This document shows, one piece after another, positions 21,701 through 32,034 of a stretch of DNA of 64,000 nucleotides (its first letter is position 1; each line of letters begins with the position of its first letter). This stretch comes from Ceratodon purpureus (Eukaryota; Streptophyta; Bryopsida; Pseudoditrichales; Ditrichaceae): assembly GCA_014871385.1 (NCBI GenBank), contig CM026433.1, positions 5,023,823 through 5,087,822 of the forward strand. Reading direction: 5' to 3'. The translations under genes and the position numbers were made by a program. The notes under the pieces are model-generated. The model searched no databases. It was given only the letters and a program-made list of their open reading frames with translations, and was not told the DNA's origin.

Positions 21701-23306
21701 CCAAAACATCGTGCCTTATCTTTGATAACTTCTTCAATGCTTTTCGCAACAATTCCAATTCACTTCCACGTCCCAACTCAATATGGCATACATTGTCACA
21801 AAACTTGAGAGCAAGCTCGTTGCACAAGGCTTTAGAAATGGTAGTTTTACCAATACCACCCATTCCATACAGGCCCACGATACAAACCCTTGAATTTGAA
21901 TTTGTTAGCACTTCATCCATCTTATCTTGGATGACCTGTATACCATAATCAAAAATCAAAATTATTAAATGGAACCATCTTCATTTAAGCATATGGTAGT
22001 TTTGTAAAACAAATTAATCAATTATGGCTTATGCAAGAATAAGAGGTCCATAAGCTTTTCATAGACATTACACGTGCTTCAATGTTTGTCAATAATTGAA
22101 TTAACATTGTGCAATTGTAGAAATAGTCCAAGAAAGCTATTAAGCAATTTTTACTCACCTTACAACTTCGTGACCGTCCTTGGACATAGGAGTCATCCCA
22201 TCTTGTTTCTGGAGTCACTACTCCACACACCTCCATCACAATCTCTTCTCGAAATTGCACATCACTACAACCTCTTTTAATAACCAAACCATTGATTGAA
22301 GCTAAAACCTTGAGAGCATTTTTCCATTCTTCCACATTTATGCGAATGTCTTTTTCGGACCACTTTTCCCATTGCACTGTCCATTGATTTTGAATATCGA
22401 TATCTTTAAATTCATCTATTGATAGGAGATAATAAATGGGAATGATCTTTATCCTTGAACTAGGCCTCTTTAACTCTTTCACCATGGCATTCAACTCCAA
22501 CATTGGCCACTTGCTCCTTGTAAAAAACTCCTTGGATAGAACCACCACCCCAACGTGACATTGCTCAATAGCATCAAATATCAATTTTGGAAACTTCTCT
22601 CCAATTGGTAGGCTACTTCGCCGCTTGTCAAAGAACGGGTATCTATCACATCTCTCCAAATCCACACATAGCTGCTCCACAAAGTCTTTTTGAGCACCAC
22701 TATGGCTCAAAAACACCTTGTGTTTTGCGTCCAAAATGTGATCACTGCACACAATCCAAATGTTATTACAGATGTGAATTTCATGTGCACCAGTAAAAGA
22801 AACAACGCAATTACTACTTGATGCAAAGAATCCTTTCTTATCTTAACTTATATACTCCATCGCAGCAAAACAGTTGAGATTGCAGCTAGGGACGTATATA
22901 CCTTTGGCCCGACATACTGCAAAACAAGATTGATGGACCATTGAAAAGGAAATGCACCGAAACACAAGCACTCACCATTCAGCGTGGACTTCATTGTCCA
23001 TATCGACCCCACTTAGCTCGCAGTTCACAGCAACACTGATCGGCACCTGGAGTCATATTGAACGTAGGAAGTGGTCAGCAAATCAGAAATGTACCGCAAG
23101 TAGCCAAGCACCCAAGTCGCCAGAAAGGGAAATATTACTTAGTTGGCTTCATTTCAGTGAGTGTAGAGTAGCCTGCGGGATGCCCAAAATGCGCTCACTG
23201 AATGGGATCCTAGGCTAATTCCTGGGGCGCTCACCTGGAAAATCTGGCCGGTTACATCATGAACGTGCTCACACTGAGCACGGCCAGATGAACTGGTCGA
23301 TGCCAT
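18721..23306 (-). CDS. TNL-B: TIR-NBS-LRR paralogue with broken first exon
   Basis: Exons 2-5 are open and spliced as in TNL-A: 22744-22159 (TIR, KVFLSHSG and KWPMLELN), 21935-21678 (GMGGIGKTT), 21566-20931 (LALDNVHD, HPLALKVLG) and 20712-18721 (GMHDLW and LRRs). Exon lengths 586, 258 and 636 equal those of A. Exon 1 (22976-23306) still begins MASTSSSGRAQCEH and keeps its donor. It shifts frame about 30 codons in and stops at 23154-23156, so the membrane segment is lost. At the C-terminus a frame change turns the acidic tail of A into a basic one ending RCICG. It may be a pseudogene, or it may be expressed from another first exon as a soluble TNL. Exons 2-4 show no stops, which argues against long neutral decay. 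Confidence 0.8.
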
Positions 23307-23358
23307 TTTCCAAAACCAACAGTCGCTCAATTGAAATCCTTTGTCTCCACGAATGGCC

Positions 23359-26170
23359 TGCAACAAGCCCCAAGACTTGCAGGGGTTAGCACCATTTGGA
23401 AAGTAATCAATCGTGAAGCTCTTGAGATCAAATCACCAACCATGTCACATTCGGGTGCTAGATCTAGAACCGGAAAAAATCGACTCTCCGGATGAAATAC
23501 CAGAGACAACTGGCAGGCAGGAAGATGCGGTTTATGCACAGAGATTCTCACATTCGGGTAGAGCCTATTTCTGAGAGGTTTCAGAACAGGAACCATTCCA
23601 AACTTATTTGAGCTCCCAACAAGAAACTAATCGTACGTTCCGTTAAATCTATCAGGCACTCACTCGATCTACAAGTGCCCTGAGCAGACAAATTGCTCGA
23701 AGAAAAAACACGATCCTGGAACTCAATTCTGAGAGCTAAGCTCATTAAAAGAAGTCAGAACTCCACATCATGACCACATAATCCATGGGCCACCTGTATT
23801 AATCAAGAATAAAATGGCGACGGCACAAAATGGATATATCTTTCCCTCTATGAGCTGCATAATGTAACCTCCATCGACTGACACCACATACAAAAAAAGG
23901 ATAAAACTGAAACGCTCAAACAAACCTTGCCCCGATCTAACCTACACGTCAAAACAAAGCACGAAGAACGACAAAGAGTACAGATTCAGAAACAGGTACC
24001 TAGAGTTGCATTGACTTGATTCCTTCTCACAGACCTCCCCTCTACCGGACCGGGACCGAAACTCCTGTAAGCTGATCATCGCACCAAATCACCTCAACCT
24101 TAAACCCGTTCATCCCAAAGCTTTCCAGACACCTCCTCCACTTCCTCGCCTCACCTCACTGCCGGCAAAAGCCACTGCATCCACTACCTACGCACATCAC
24201 CAGCTCGCTCCATCCTTCAAAAAACCTCAATCTCAACTCAACCGCAGAACGAAGCTCCACAACACCACCGGCGTCTCTTCCATCGCCAACCAGGAGCTCC
24301 AGCTCCACCCTCGCTCCCGCAAATCAACCGTGGCTCACTCCACTCAATTACGCCCCAAACCCTAGCTCCGACTCAACTGAATCGAACATCCAAGTTCTGC
24401 AACCTTGTGCAAGGAAGAGATCGCACTCGTTTCCGTCTTCCCCTCCCCACTACTATCCACTCCTCCGATGACCGACTTCCAAATCGGAATGAAGTCCCCA
24501 ATACAGCAACCACTCCCATAAACGCTATTCCAGCGGCACCTAGAACAAAACCTTGGTTTACAGACAGGCGTAGAAATGCAGATCAATCTCCTCGCAGACG
24601 CAAAAAGCCTAGATCACAAAAAGGGAAAAAGGAGGAACACTTCAAAATACACAAGAATGGAATTGTAACTCTACGCAACAGTGCCTACCTCTCGCTGATC
24701 ATCGCAAAGTCGAAACTAAAGATCACGAAACACTGGAAATCCAAACCCTTCAGAGAGCGATCCCATGAAATCTTCAATGGCCACAGCAGCCCCCGCGCGT
24801 TGCCGGCCTTGTAGTGGTGAACAATGGAACCCCAGCTGGTGCACCGCTATGACTCCGGGAACCCTCCTGCCTGGTCCTAAATCCTTCCCATTACATCTGT
24901 ACAACCAGGTTTGCTGATGGAAACAATCTGAAATCGTCTACAGCCTCCCACTCCCCTGTTTCATCATGTGAAAGTCAGCCCTATGTGAGAATAGGAATAT
25001 CATGACACACCAGCCACACCAGCGCAAGAGAAACGATATTCACCTTAGGTTAAGAGAAGGAGAACTGTGGCAACATTTCTAAAGCAATTCTTTGGAATAG
25101 AAACCACGATCTCAAATGCCCATGATCATAGTGGAGAATTCAAGTAAAAGTGAAGCTGATTGCAAATGAAAAAGAGTCTGGTTGGTACATGTTTCCTCTT
25201 GGAGATTGGCAGTTTGAAGAGTGGATTCATGAAATGCATAAAGAGCGAACCGAACAGAGCTTATATATTCAACGATGGGCGGGCTGCGCACTCGTACATA
25301 AAAGTACGTGTTCTTCGTGGAATATATTCAGATTTGCCGAGATGCAAGCATCAGCGTGTTACCGTCGACATCATCGCTGTGCCGTCACAGGGCCAGTATA
25401 CACCTGACAATTCCTAAGTTTGTTCACATACAGATATCTACACTTCCCTTGCATGTAAACCATGCAGAACTTGCTAAAATTTGTGAGCATAAACTCTGTC
25501 CTCTAGATCCTGCACACAGCGTACAAGTGTGCAATCATGTTGATCCTTGATACCACCGAAGATTGGGAAGGGGACGCTAGATTTGGTACCGCTGACTGGA
25601 ACGGCCACACTGGCCGCGACTATCCACTCCTCCGATGACCAGCTTCCAAACTGAATCAAGTCCCCAACACAGCAATCACTCCCGTGCACGCTAAGTCAAC
25701 AGCACCTCGAACGGAACCTTGCTTTACAGGCAGACGCACAAAGCCTAGATCGCAACAGGGATAAAAGAAGGACACTTGAAGACGCTCAGGAAAGGAACTG
25801 TGACCCATCGCAACGGTGCCTACCTCTCGCTAACCATCGCAGAGCCGAAACTGAAGATCACCAAACACTGTGGATCGAACCCTCCAGAGAGCGACCCCAT
25901 CAATCTTCAAAGGCCACAATTACGTCAACCCCCGCGTGTTGCCGGCCAAGTGGTGGTGAACAGTGCAACCCCAGCTCCTGCCTGGTTCGCCATCCCTTCC
26001 AAGTTCCAGGATTCCGCAGCTGAAGGGTGCACAGTGTTGCCATATTCTTGCATGGACTCGGTGTTCTGTGAGCAGGATTACTGTGTTACCGACAAGTTGC
26101 TTTGCTGCACCTGGAATTGTCATTTTGCTGCTTCTGAAACCTTTGGGTTTGGGTGTTGCTCATGGTAGCT
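23359..26170 (-). promoter_or_regulatory. TNL-B 5' leader, duplicated module as in copy A
   Basis: Same organisation as in copy A. The acceptor-bearing stretch (ggcctgcaacaagcccc) lies at about 23354-23370. Leader modules lie at about 24450-24890 and 25620-26170, each with the donor-like agcgagag/gtaggcac border (after 24689 and 25824). The duplication inside the leader is therefore older than the A/B duplication. The stretch 23640-24360 has little similarity to A. Confidence 0.4.
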
Positions 26171-28381
26171 TTTAGTAGAAGTATTGCACTTCTAGTTTCC
26201 TCGTAGGATTTTGGAAGGGGATTTCTATGCGCTTGAGATTGTAGTTTTGGATACTGTGTGAATGAGTTCTGGATTTTTGAGGTTTTATTTAGAATGCTTT
26301 CGTGTTATTTATTCGTGCTTTAGTTGAATATGTGATCATAGAGCCATTCTTGAAGTCACCTTGAGTTTTCAAAAGATTATTTGAGTTTTTTTATTGTGTT
26401 GTTTTATATAGACAAAATAGTTGGGAGGCAGAAAAAAGCTTAGTGGTTTTATTCTAATTGTTGTGTAAGAAAGGGTTGTCTTTAAACTCAAGGATGATTG
26501 GTTTTGAAGGCATTTCATTCTTGAAAATTTTGTTTTTCTCAACTTGAGAAATCACCAAGGTCTTAGCAACCAAATATAGATTAACGACAAATTCTTATAT
26601 ATCTATAAGTTATTGAGAATGAGCAAAGTAAATTATGTTTAATTATAAGTCAATGTAGACAAAATAAAATGACTTTGAAAATAATTTTAATAACAATTCT
26701 GATTCTTTTAGGAATGCAAAATAAACTCATTTGAATAAGTGCAGATTATATAAGCCATTTAATATTGTACATTTACAAATATTTACAAGTAAGTAGACAA
26801 ACAGAAAATAAATGACAGTTTGTAAATAATGTAAACTTATTTTTAAATTATTCTTGCTTCAAAGAAATAATATATATTTACAATTTGTAGAAGTTAAATT
26901 ATTTCATCTTATTTAATGGCAAATCATACTTTCTTTATATAATTCCAAGTAATGTTAAATAATATATGAATGAAACATGTTAAATAAGAAAAGAAGTTAT
27001 AGTCTTTAAAGGTGACCAACGTAGATAAGTGTTTGTTCCTTCCACCAGTAGAGGTGCTTCAATAGGACAAAGAAATAAAAGCAAAGACTTTGTGGCAACT
27101 TAATCATTTTAATTTGTGTAATCTTATAGATTTATGAGATTTTCTATTACTACATTTTTCCATTAAATTGTAACAAGCTCATTTGTGTGTTGTTTCACAA
27201 CAAAAGCACTATTTTTTATATTGATTAACTTGAATTCCATTCACTAACCTCACATATTTAATATATATTAAATTTTAAATGCTTTGTTTATAGAATTGAG
27301 TGTCATGAAATCATTGGATTACATTTTCTATTTTCAAGCTAGCAAATATAGTTTGTGAGTTAATTGTAGCCTCTAAAATCAACATCAGTTCATCCCATAC
27401 AAAATGACTTAGATGATATGAGGTAATACCTATGCAAAACTCGGAGACTATATTTCAAGGGACCAATATAATTATGACATTATAACTATGTTTCACATCA
27501 TGGTTGCCATTGAAAGACAAGTTGCATTAGGGGAAAAATAGGGTCTGCAACGATCCTTGTAAAACAGCCCAAAGGTAGGTGAACTGCTGCCCGCTGACGC
27601 CTCTATAAGAAATCTCATTGGTGGATATTCTGCCCGCTAACAACAAAATTCGCCCCGCTGACAACAGAATCCGCTACTGTCCAATGGGGAGACAGTAGTG
27701 GGCACACGGTCGTTGACAATGTCATTACTGCTCGTATTGTCCAATGAGGTGACAACAGTGAGCGATTGGCTGGATTTCATTATATTTTATTTCAGTGAAA
27801 TGCAGGCCATCCGTTTTCATAATCACCTAGAGATGCGCTTCAAGATACATACAATTGGTCATTCATATCAACTTTACTATTGATCATTTTTGCCATAGCA
27901 CGACCATGGGTAATTAGGTTCTTAGGCAAAATACAATTAATTATAAGTTTGCCTAAATATTCCCAAAATTCTAGACTTTGCTTGCCTCCACAAATACAAT
28001 TAACTTATGATACTAGTAGTGGAATGTGATGGTGTTGAAGAGTAAATTGCAGAGTGTAAGTCAGAACTACCCAATTTTGAAATATTATTTAAGTCCTTAA
28101 TTAATTATTAGGCTAAATAGTGCCCAAGCTGCTTGTAACCTACGGTAATTAGTAACTTTTACAGTTTGCAAGGTTTAAGTTGTTTCACGTAAACGTAAGT
28201 TCGAGTAGGATAATACACAAAGATGTGAATCATCCGCCGCACTCTACGTGTAGGAAAGGCTGCATTTCTCAAATAAGGTTAACTACATATATTTACATTC
28301 TTCAAAAACGGATGGCATATTACTCAATCTCAAATCTCCACATTTTCACGATCATTTAAAACATATAATAATGCAATGATG
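26171..28381. other. AT-rich upstream DNA of copy B
   Basis: No gene. It is collinear with 12961-16460. The stretch 27537-27775 is absent from A and GC-richer than its surroundings. It holds two imperfect copies of tgtccaatg(g/a)gg and several ccgct(g/a)ac motifs, so it may be a small insertion of unknown type. Confidence 0.5.
27271..27320. repeat. Micro-inverted block, copy B side
   Basis: Reverse complement of 14879-14928 with two mismatches. Sequence before and after it aligns directly with copy A. Confidence 0.85.
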
Positions 28382-28391
28382 GACTTAACCC
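28382..28391. repeat. Left target-site duplication of the MITE
   Basis: gacttaaccc, repeated exactly at 28601-28610 on the other side of the element. Confidence 0.85.
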
Positions 28392-28600
28392 ATGGTTACC
28401 GGAGTACAGAGAATATGCTGTAATTGTTCCAAGAATCTTTCATATACATACAAATTTTTTGTACTTCTAAAGTATTTAGAATATTCCAATGATGGTTATT
28501 AACAAGTACGTAAAATAATCTGTAAGTACGTATAAATCTAGCCACAAGTACGTAGCCAAAATTTGCAAATACAGGAATATTCATGTACTCCGGTAACCTT
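28392..28600. mobile_element. Mutator-like MITE with 10-bp target duplication
   Basis: A 209-bp non-coding element. The terminal inverted repeats share ggttaccggagtaca (left 28394-28408, reverse complement at the right end). It is flanked by a perfect 10-bp direct repeat gacttaaccc at 28382-28391 and 28601-28610. Inverted ends with a 9-10 bp target duplication are the signature of Mutator-like (MULE) elements. The unbroken duplication implies a recent insertion, and it is absent from the matching place in copy A. The interior repeats the motif aagtacgta. Confidence 0.85.
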
Positions 28601-28736
28601 GACTTAACCCCTAATTGCCCAAGCAAGCCATTTTGGCTTGATATACAGATTCCATCCGCATTTTCTCATCCGTCATGGACTTTTTGTGGTGTGATTTTTT
28701 TATTGAATTTTCTATGGGAAGATAGCTTCTCGTATG

Positions 28737-29440
28737 CCTGCCTACTGGTGATGAACAGTGGAACCCCAGCTGGTGCAGCGCGAATCGGGATGGCTCCGGA
28801 GACCCTCCTGCTGCCTGATTTGCAAGTTCCACGATTCCGCAGCCAAAGGGTGCACAGTGTCGCCATATTCTTGCATGGATTCGGTGTTCTGATGGACACT
28901 GGAGCAGCCTGATTATTGTGTTGCCCACAAGTTGCTTTGCTGCACCGGGAATGGTCATTGTTTTGGACGTGAATTGTAGGGGCGTCAGAAACCTTAAGAT
29001 TTGGGTGTGGCATATGGTAGCTTTATTAGAGGTATTACAGTTTCAGTTCTCTTGTAGGACTTTGAAAGGGGATTTTTATGCACTTGGGATTGTGGATTTT
29101 GGAACTTGTATGAATGAGTTCTGAATTTTCCAAGTTTTTGTTTGAAATGTTTTCTAGTTGGTTTTTGAAGTTAAAAAGTGTTATGTGATAATAATGAACA
29201 GAATTCTTACGGAATGTAAAATGGACTAAATTAAGTTAGTGTAAAAGATAAAATCCATTTGATTCTTTACATTTAGAAATATCTTGTAAATAACAACTTG
29301 ATGTAAATTAATTGTACTGTGAAAGTGTTAATTTCAAAACCAATGTTTACTTTTAGGATATTATATACATTTATAGTTTGTAGAAGTAAACCTATTTCAT
29401 CTTTTTAATGGCAGAATATTTTTTTTATATGAATAAAATC
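28737..29440. repeat. Third, partial copy of the TNL leader and upstream DNA
   Basis: This stretch resembles 12746-13720 and 26010-26940 in the same orientation, including gaacagtggaaccccagctgg and acaagttgctttgctgcacc, and continues through AT-rich DNA (tttgtagaagtaaa). It is more diverged than A is from B. No TNL exons accompany it, so it looks like the remnant of a third tandem unit or of the ancestral locus. Confidence 0.7.
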
Positions 29441-30850
29441 AATTTAAACTAATTCGGACATAAAGTATGTTAATATTAAGAGAGGAAATATTAATCATTT
29501 TAGCTTAAATAATTATTTTTATGCATTGAGCATACATGTATATGGTGGGTTTCATTGAATGTAGTCATAATTGCAACCCTTATAGAAGTCCAAAAAAGTA
29601 TTTGTAAACAAAGCTGAGAAAACTCAAAAAAATGATGTTGATAATATGTTGCCAATAGAAATTGATGGTTATATCAAAGAACATAAAGTGTAAAAGAAGT
29701 TTGTCAAGAGAAAATCAAAAGAGAAACATAAAAAGTGATGAACAATTATGACAAAGTCGAAAAGAAATATAAACATGACCAAGAGAAGGGCTCATTGATA
29801 ATGTGAAAAAGTATATTTTAAAATCTAGTACTAAAAATAACCTACCATCTGTTACGGCTAAATCTGTCATTATTATTTTACCTAGATTGTAATTGTGATC
29901 TATGACCGCATTTGCCATTCACTGATTTTAACAACAAGATGGAATTGTTGGATAAATGTAAGTTAACTACTAAAATTCCTTTACTAGATTTCACCAAAAA
30001 AATGCACCAAAACTGCCATTTCTAATGTAAAAAGCATGAATGATTAAAACATCGTTATTTTTTAATTTTTAGCTCTAAAATTTTAAATTTAATATTGTAG
30101 TAGATAGCTCAATAAATTTCATTATAATTTACAATAGAGATTGGAAGATTATAGTGATCAAAATTTATTAACAAATTTTTTTTGACAAGATTTTTGACCA
30201 AGTTCACACATTTTTAAATTCTTTTTTCTTGGGTTTCTTGCATTACAGATTAATGGGGCTATGGTGTATGACAAAGACAACTAAGTTAGCTAATTATATA
30301 AACTAAATTTCAGGCAAAGATAAGTGTAGCATGTTGAAACCAATATATTTATTAAGGTGAATACACAAGAATGCTAATTCGTATTTCTTTCCTAGAAATT
30401 TCAGTATTTTATATTGTCCCAACTCAAGCAGCCAAAGTAAAGAAAAAGAAAAAGCCTAAAAAAACAAATATTCTAACTTTTATGAAGAAAAGAGGAAGTT
30501 TTGTTGAAACACTATCCAAAACGGTGAGAAAACTCTAATATTTTGTGGTGTAAACATTTTGTACTGAAAGAAGTTTTTTTGGGAAAATCTCAATGTTAAC
30601 AATATTAAGTATTTATAGAAATAATCTCATAAGTAACAGACGTATTTAGCATGGCTGCCCAAATTGCTCAACGAAAAAAAAATTTACTTCGAGTACGATA
30701 ACTATTTACTTAAATGTCTAATTAAAAAATAAAACATTATAATCCCTCAAAGCTCTCCTTACGGCCTACATTCACAATAATTTCAAACGAAAACATATAA
30801 AACTGACGTCACAAGTACTACAAACAATAAACAATCACTGAATGATAGAA
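29441..30850. other. AT-rich spacer
   Basis: No gene, RNA or repeat structure was recognised. Confidence 0.5.
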
Positions 30851-30859
30851 TAACTTACA

Positions 30860-30955
30860 CATCTGCTCAACCGTGTCCATCAGGGTTTGAACCCGGACCA
30901 GTTACACGAGACAAGCGCTCACCTCCAACCAACAATAAGCTCGTCGCTTAATGTC
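30860..30955 (-). mobile_element. tRNA-derived SINE head (candidate)
   Basis: On the minus strand there is an A-box-like gagcttattgttggttgga (about 30922-30940), then gcgcttgtctcgtgt, then a canonical B-box gggttcaaaccc (30894-30883). Spacing between the boxes is tRNA-like, but the arms do not fold into a full cloverleaf. It is best read as the tRNA-related head of a SINE or a tRNA pseudogene. The tail and target duplication were not identified. Confidence 0.45.
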
Positions 30956-32034
30956 CAAACTGTCACTATAAAGTATCCTACACGCCTATTTTATTGGATT
31001 CTTGTTACTGCTTACTTGTGACTAAAGTGTCTACTCTCAAAAGGGGTAGTAGAACTTTAATTCCATACCATTGTCCTGTAGGCTTTGGATTGGGGGTAGA
31101 TCAAACAGACACTTAATTCACGTCGGTCTCATTCGCAGACCAAAGTTTCTCTCTCTCATAGAAAAACTAGCATTGAATTATTAAAATTTAATTCGATTTT
31201 AAAATTTTTATGATGATAATTTCACTTCATCCATCAAATAATAATGATTGAGAGTTGAGTATATTGATGATTTAATTGTTATCACATATTTGATGGACAT
31301 TTGATAAATAAAAATCATATACACATGATTTCCTATTAAATTTGAATCAATTCCCTTATGAAAAATGAACAACTATAGAAAAGTCGATATGATGTACAAC
31401 TAAAGCATAGATATGATGCATTAAAATATTGTGTAACACATTCATACTATCAATGCTTGAATGTAGGAGGGAACACTCACCTTTTGATGAAAATAACACC
31501 TTTCCTAAGACCTCCTCTAAGGCCAGGTGGGAACAGACCCTTACAAATTTCCAAGTTGTTTATTGATAATTTCAGACATCATCAGAACAAAGCAGCGAAA
31601 AGAAATCAACATCGAAAAAGACACCGACAATCAAAGGAACCATGTCGATGAGAGAGGACACGTTCCCAATGATGTTCCCGACCACCCTTCCACTCCGAGC
31701 CTGATCACTTTCCAAAGCTGCGCCGGTCCGGAACCGAAGAGGCCTGGCAGCGGGACTTGGGAGGAGACATGGCAGTCGCGGTTGGCGAGCGAGCGTTCTT
31801 GCAAGTGAGCAGGACGTCCGCAGGGCGGGCCAACGCCACGCTTCCCCGCAGATGCCCCGACTGCACTGGAAGCACTCTCGTCGCGCTTGGGGCTCCTCCG
31901 CGCGGGAATAGGGGACTGCCGGATTCGATTGCAATTGTGCAGTTGAGCGTGAATTGCAGCGATTGAGGATGCGTGCTGATTAATTTGGCGGAGCTGCGGG
32001 CGGGGGACGATTTTGGCGGAGGGGAGGGGGAGCG
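30956..32034. other. Spacer and probable promoter/5' UTR of the RS gene
   Basis: AT-rich to about 31500, then increasingly GC-rich towards the ATG at 32035, as expected for a 5' untranslated region. Open frames at 31527-31966 have no family signature. Confidence 0.4.

Larger units (their letters stand above)
18588..28381. repeat. Segmental tandem duplication, copy B
   Basis: Second copy of the TNL unit, in the same orientation as copy A and separated from it by about 2.1 kb of unrelated DNA. Similarity starts at ttcagcagatacatc (A: ttcagcaaatacatc at about 6034) and ends where a MITE sits at 28392. Coding exons 2-5 are very similar to A by eye, while the upstream DNA has more indels. Confidence 0.9.
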
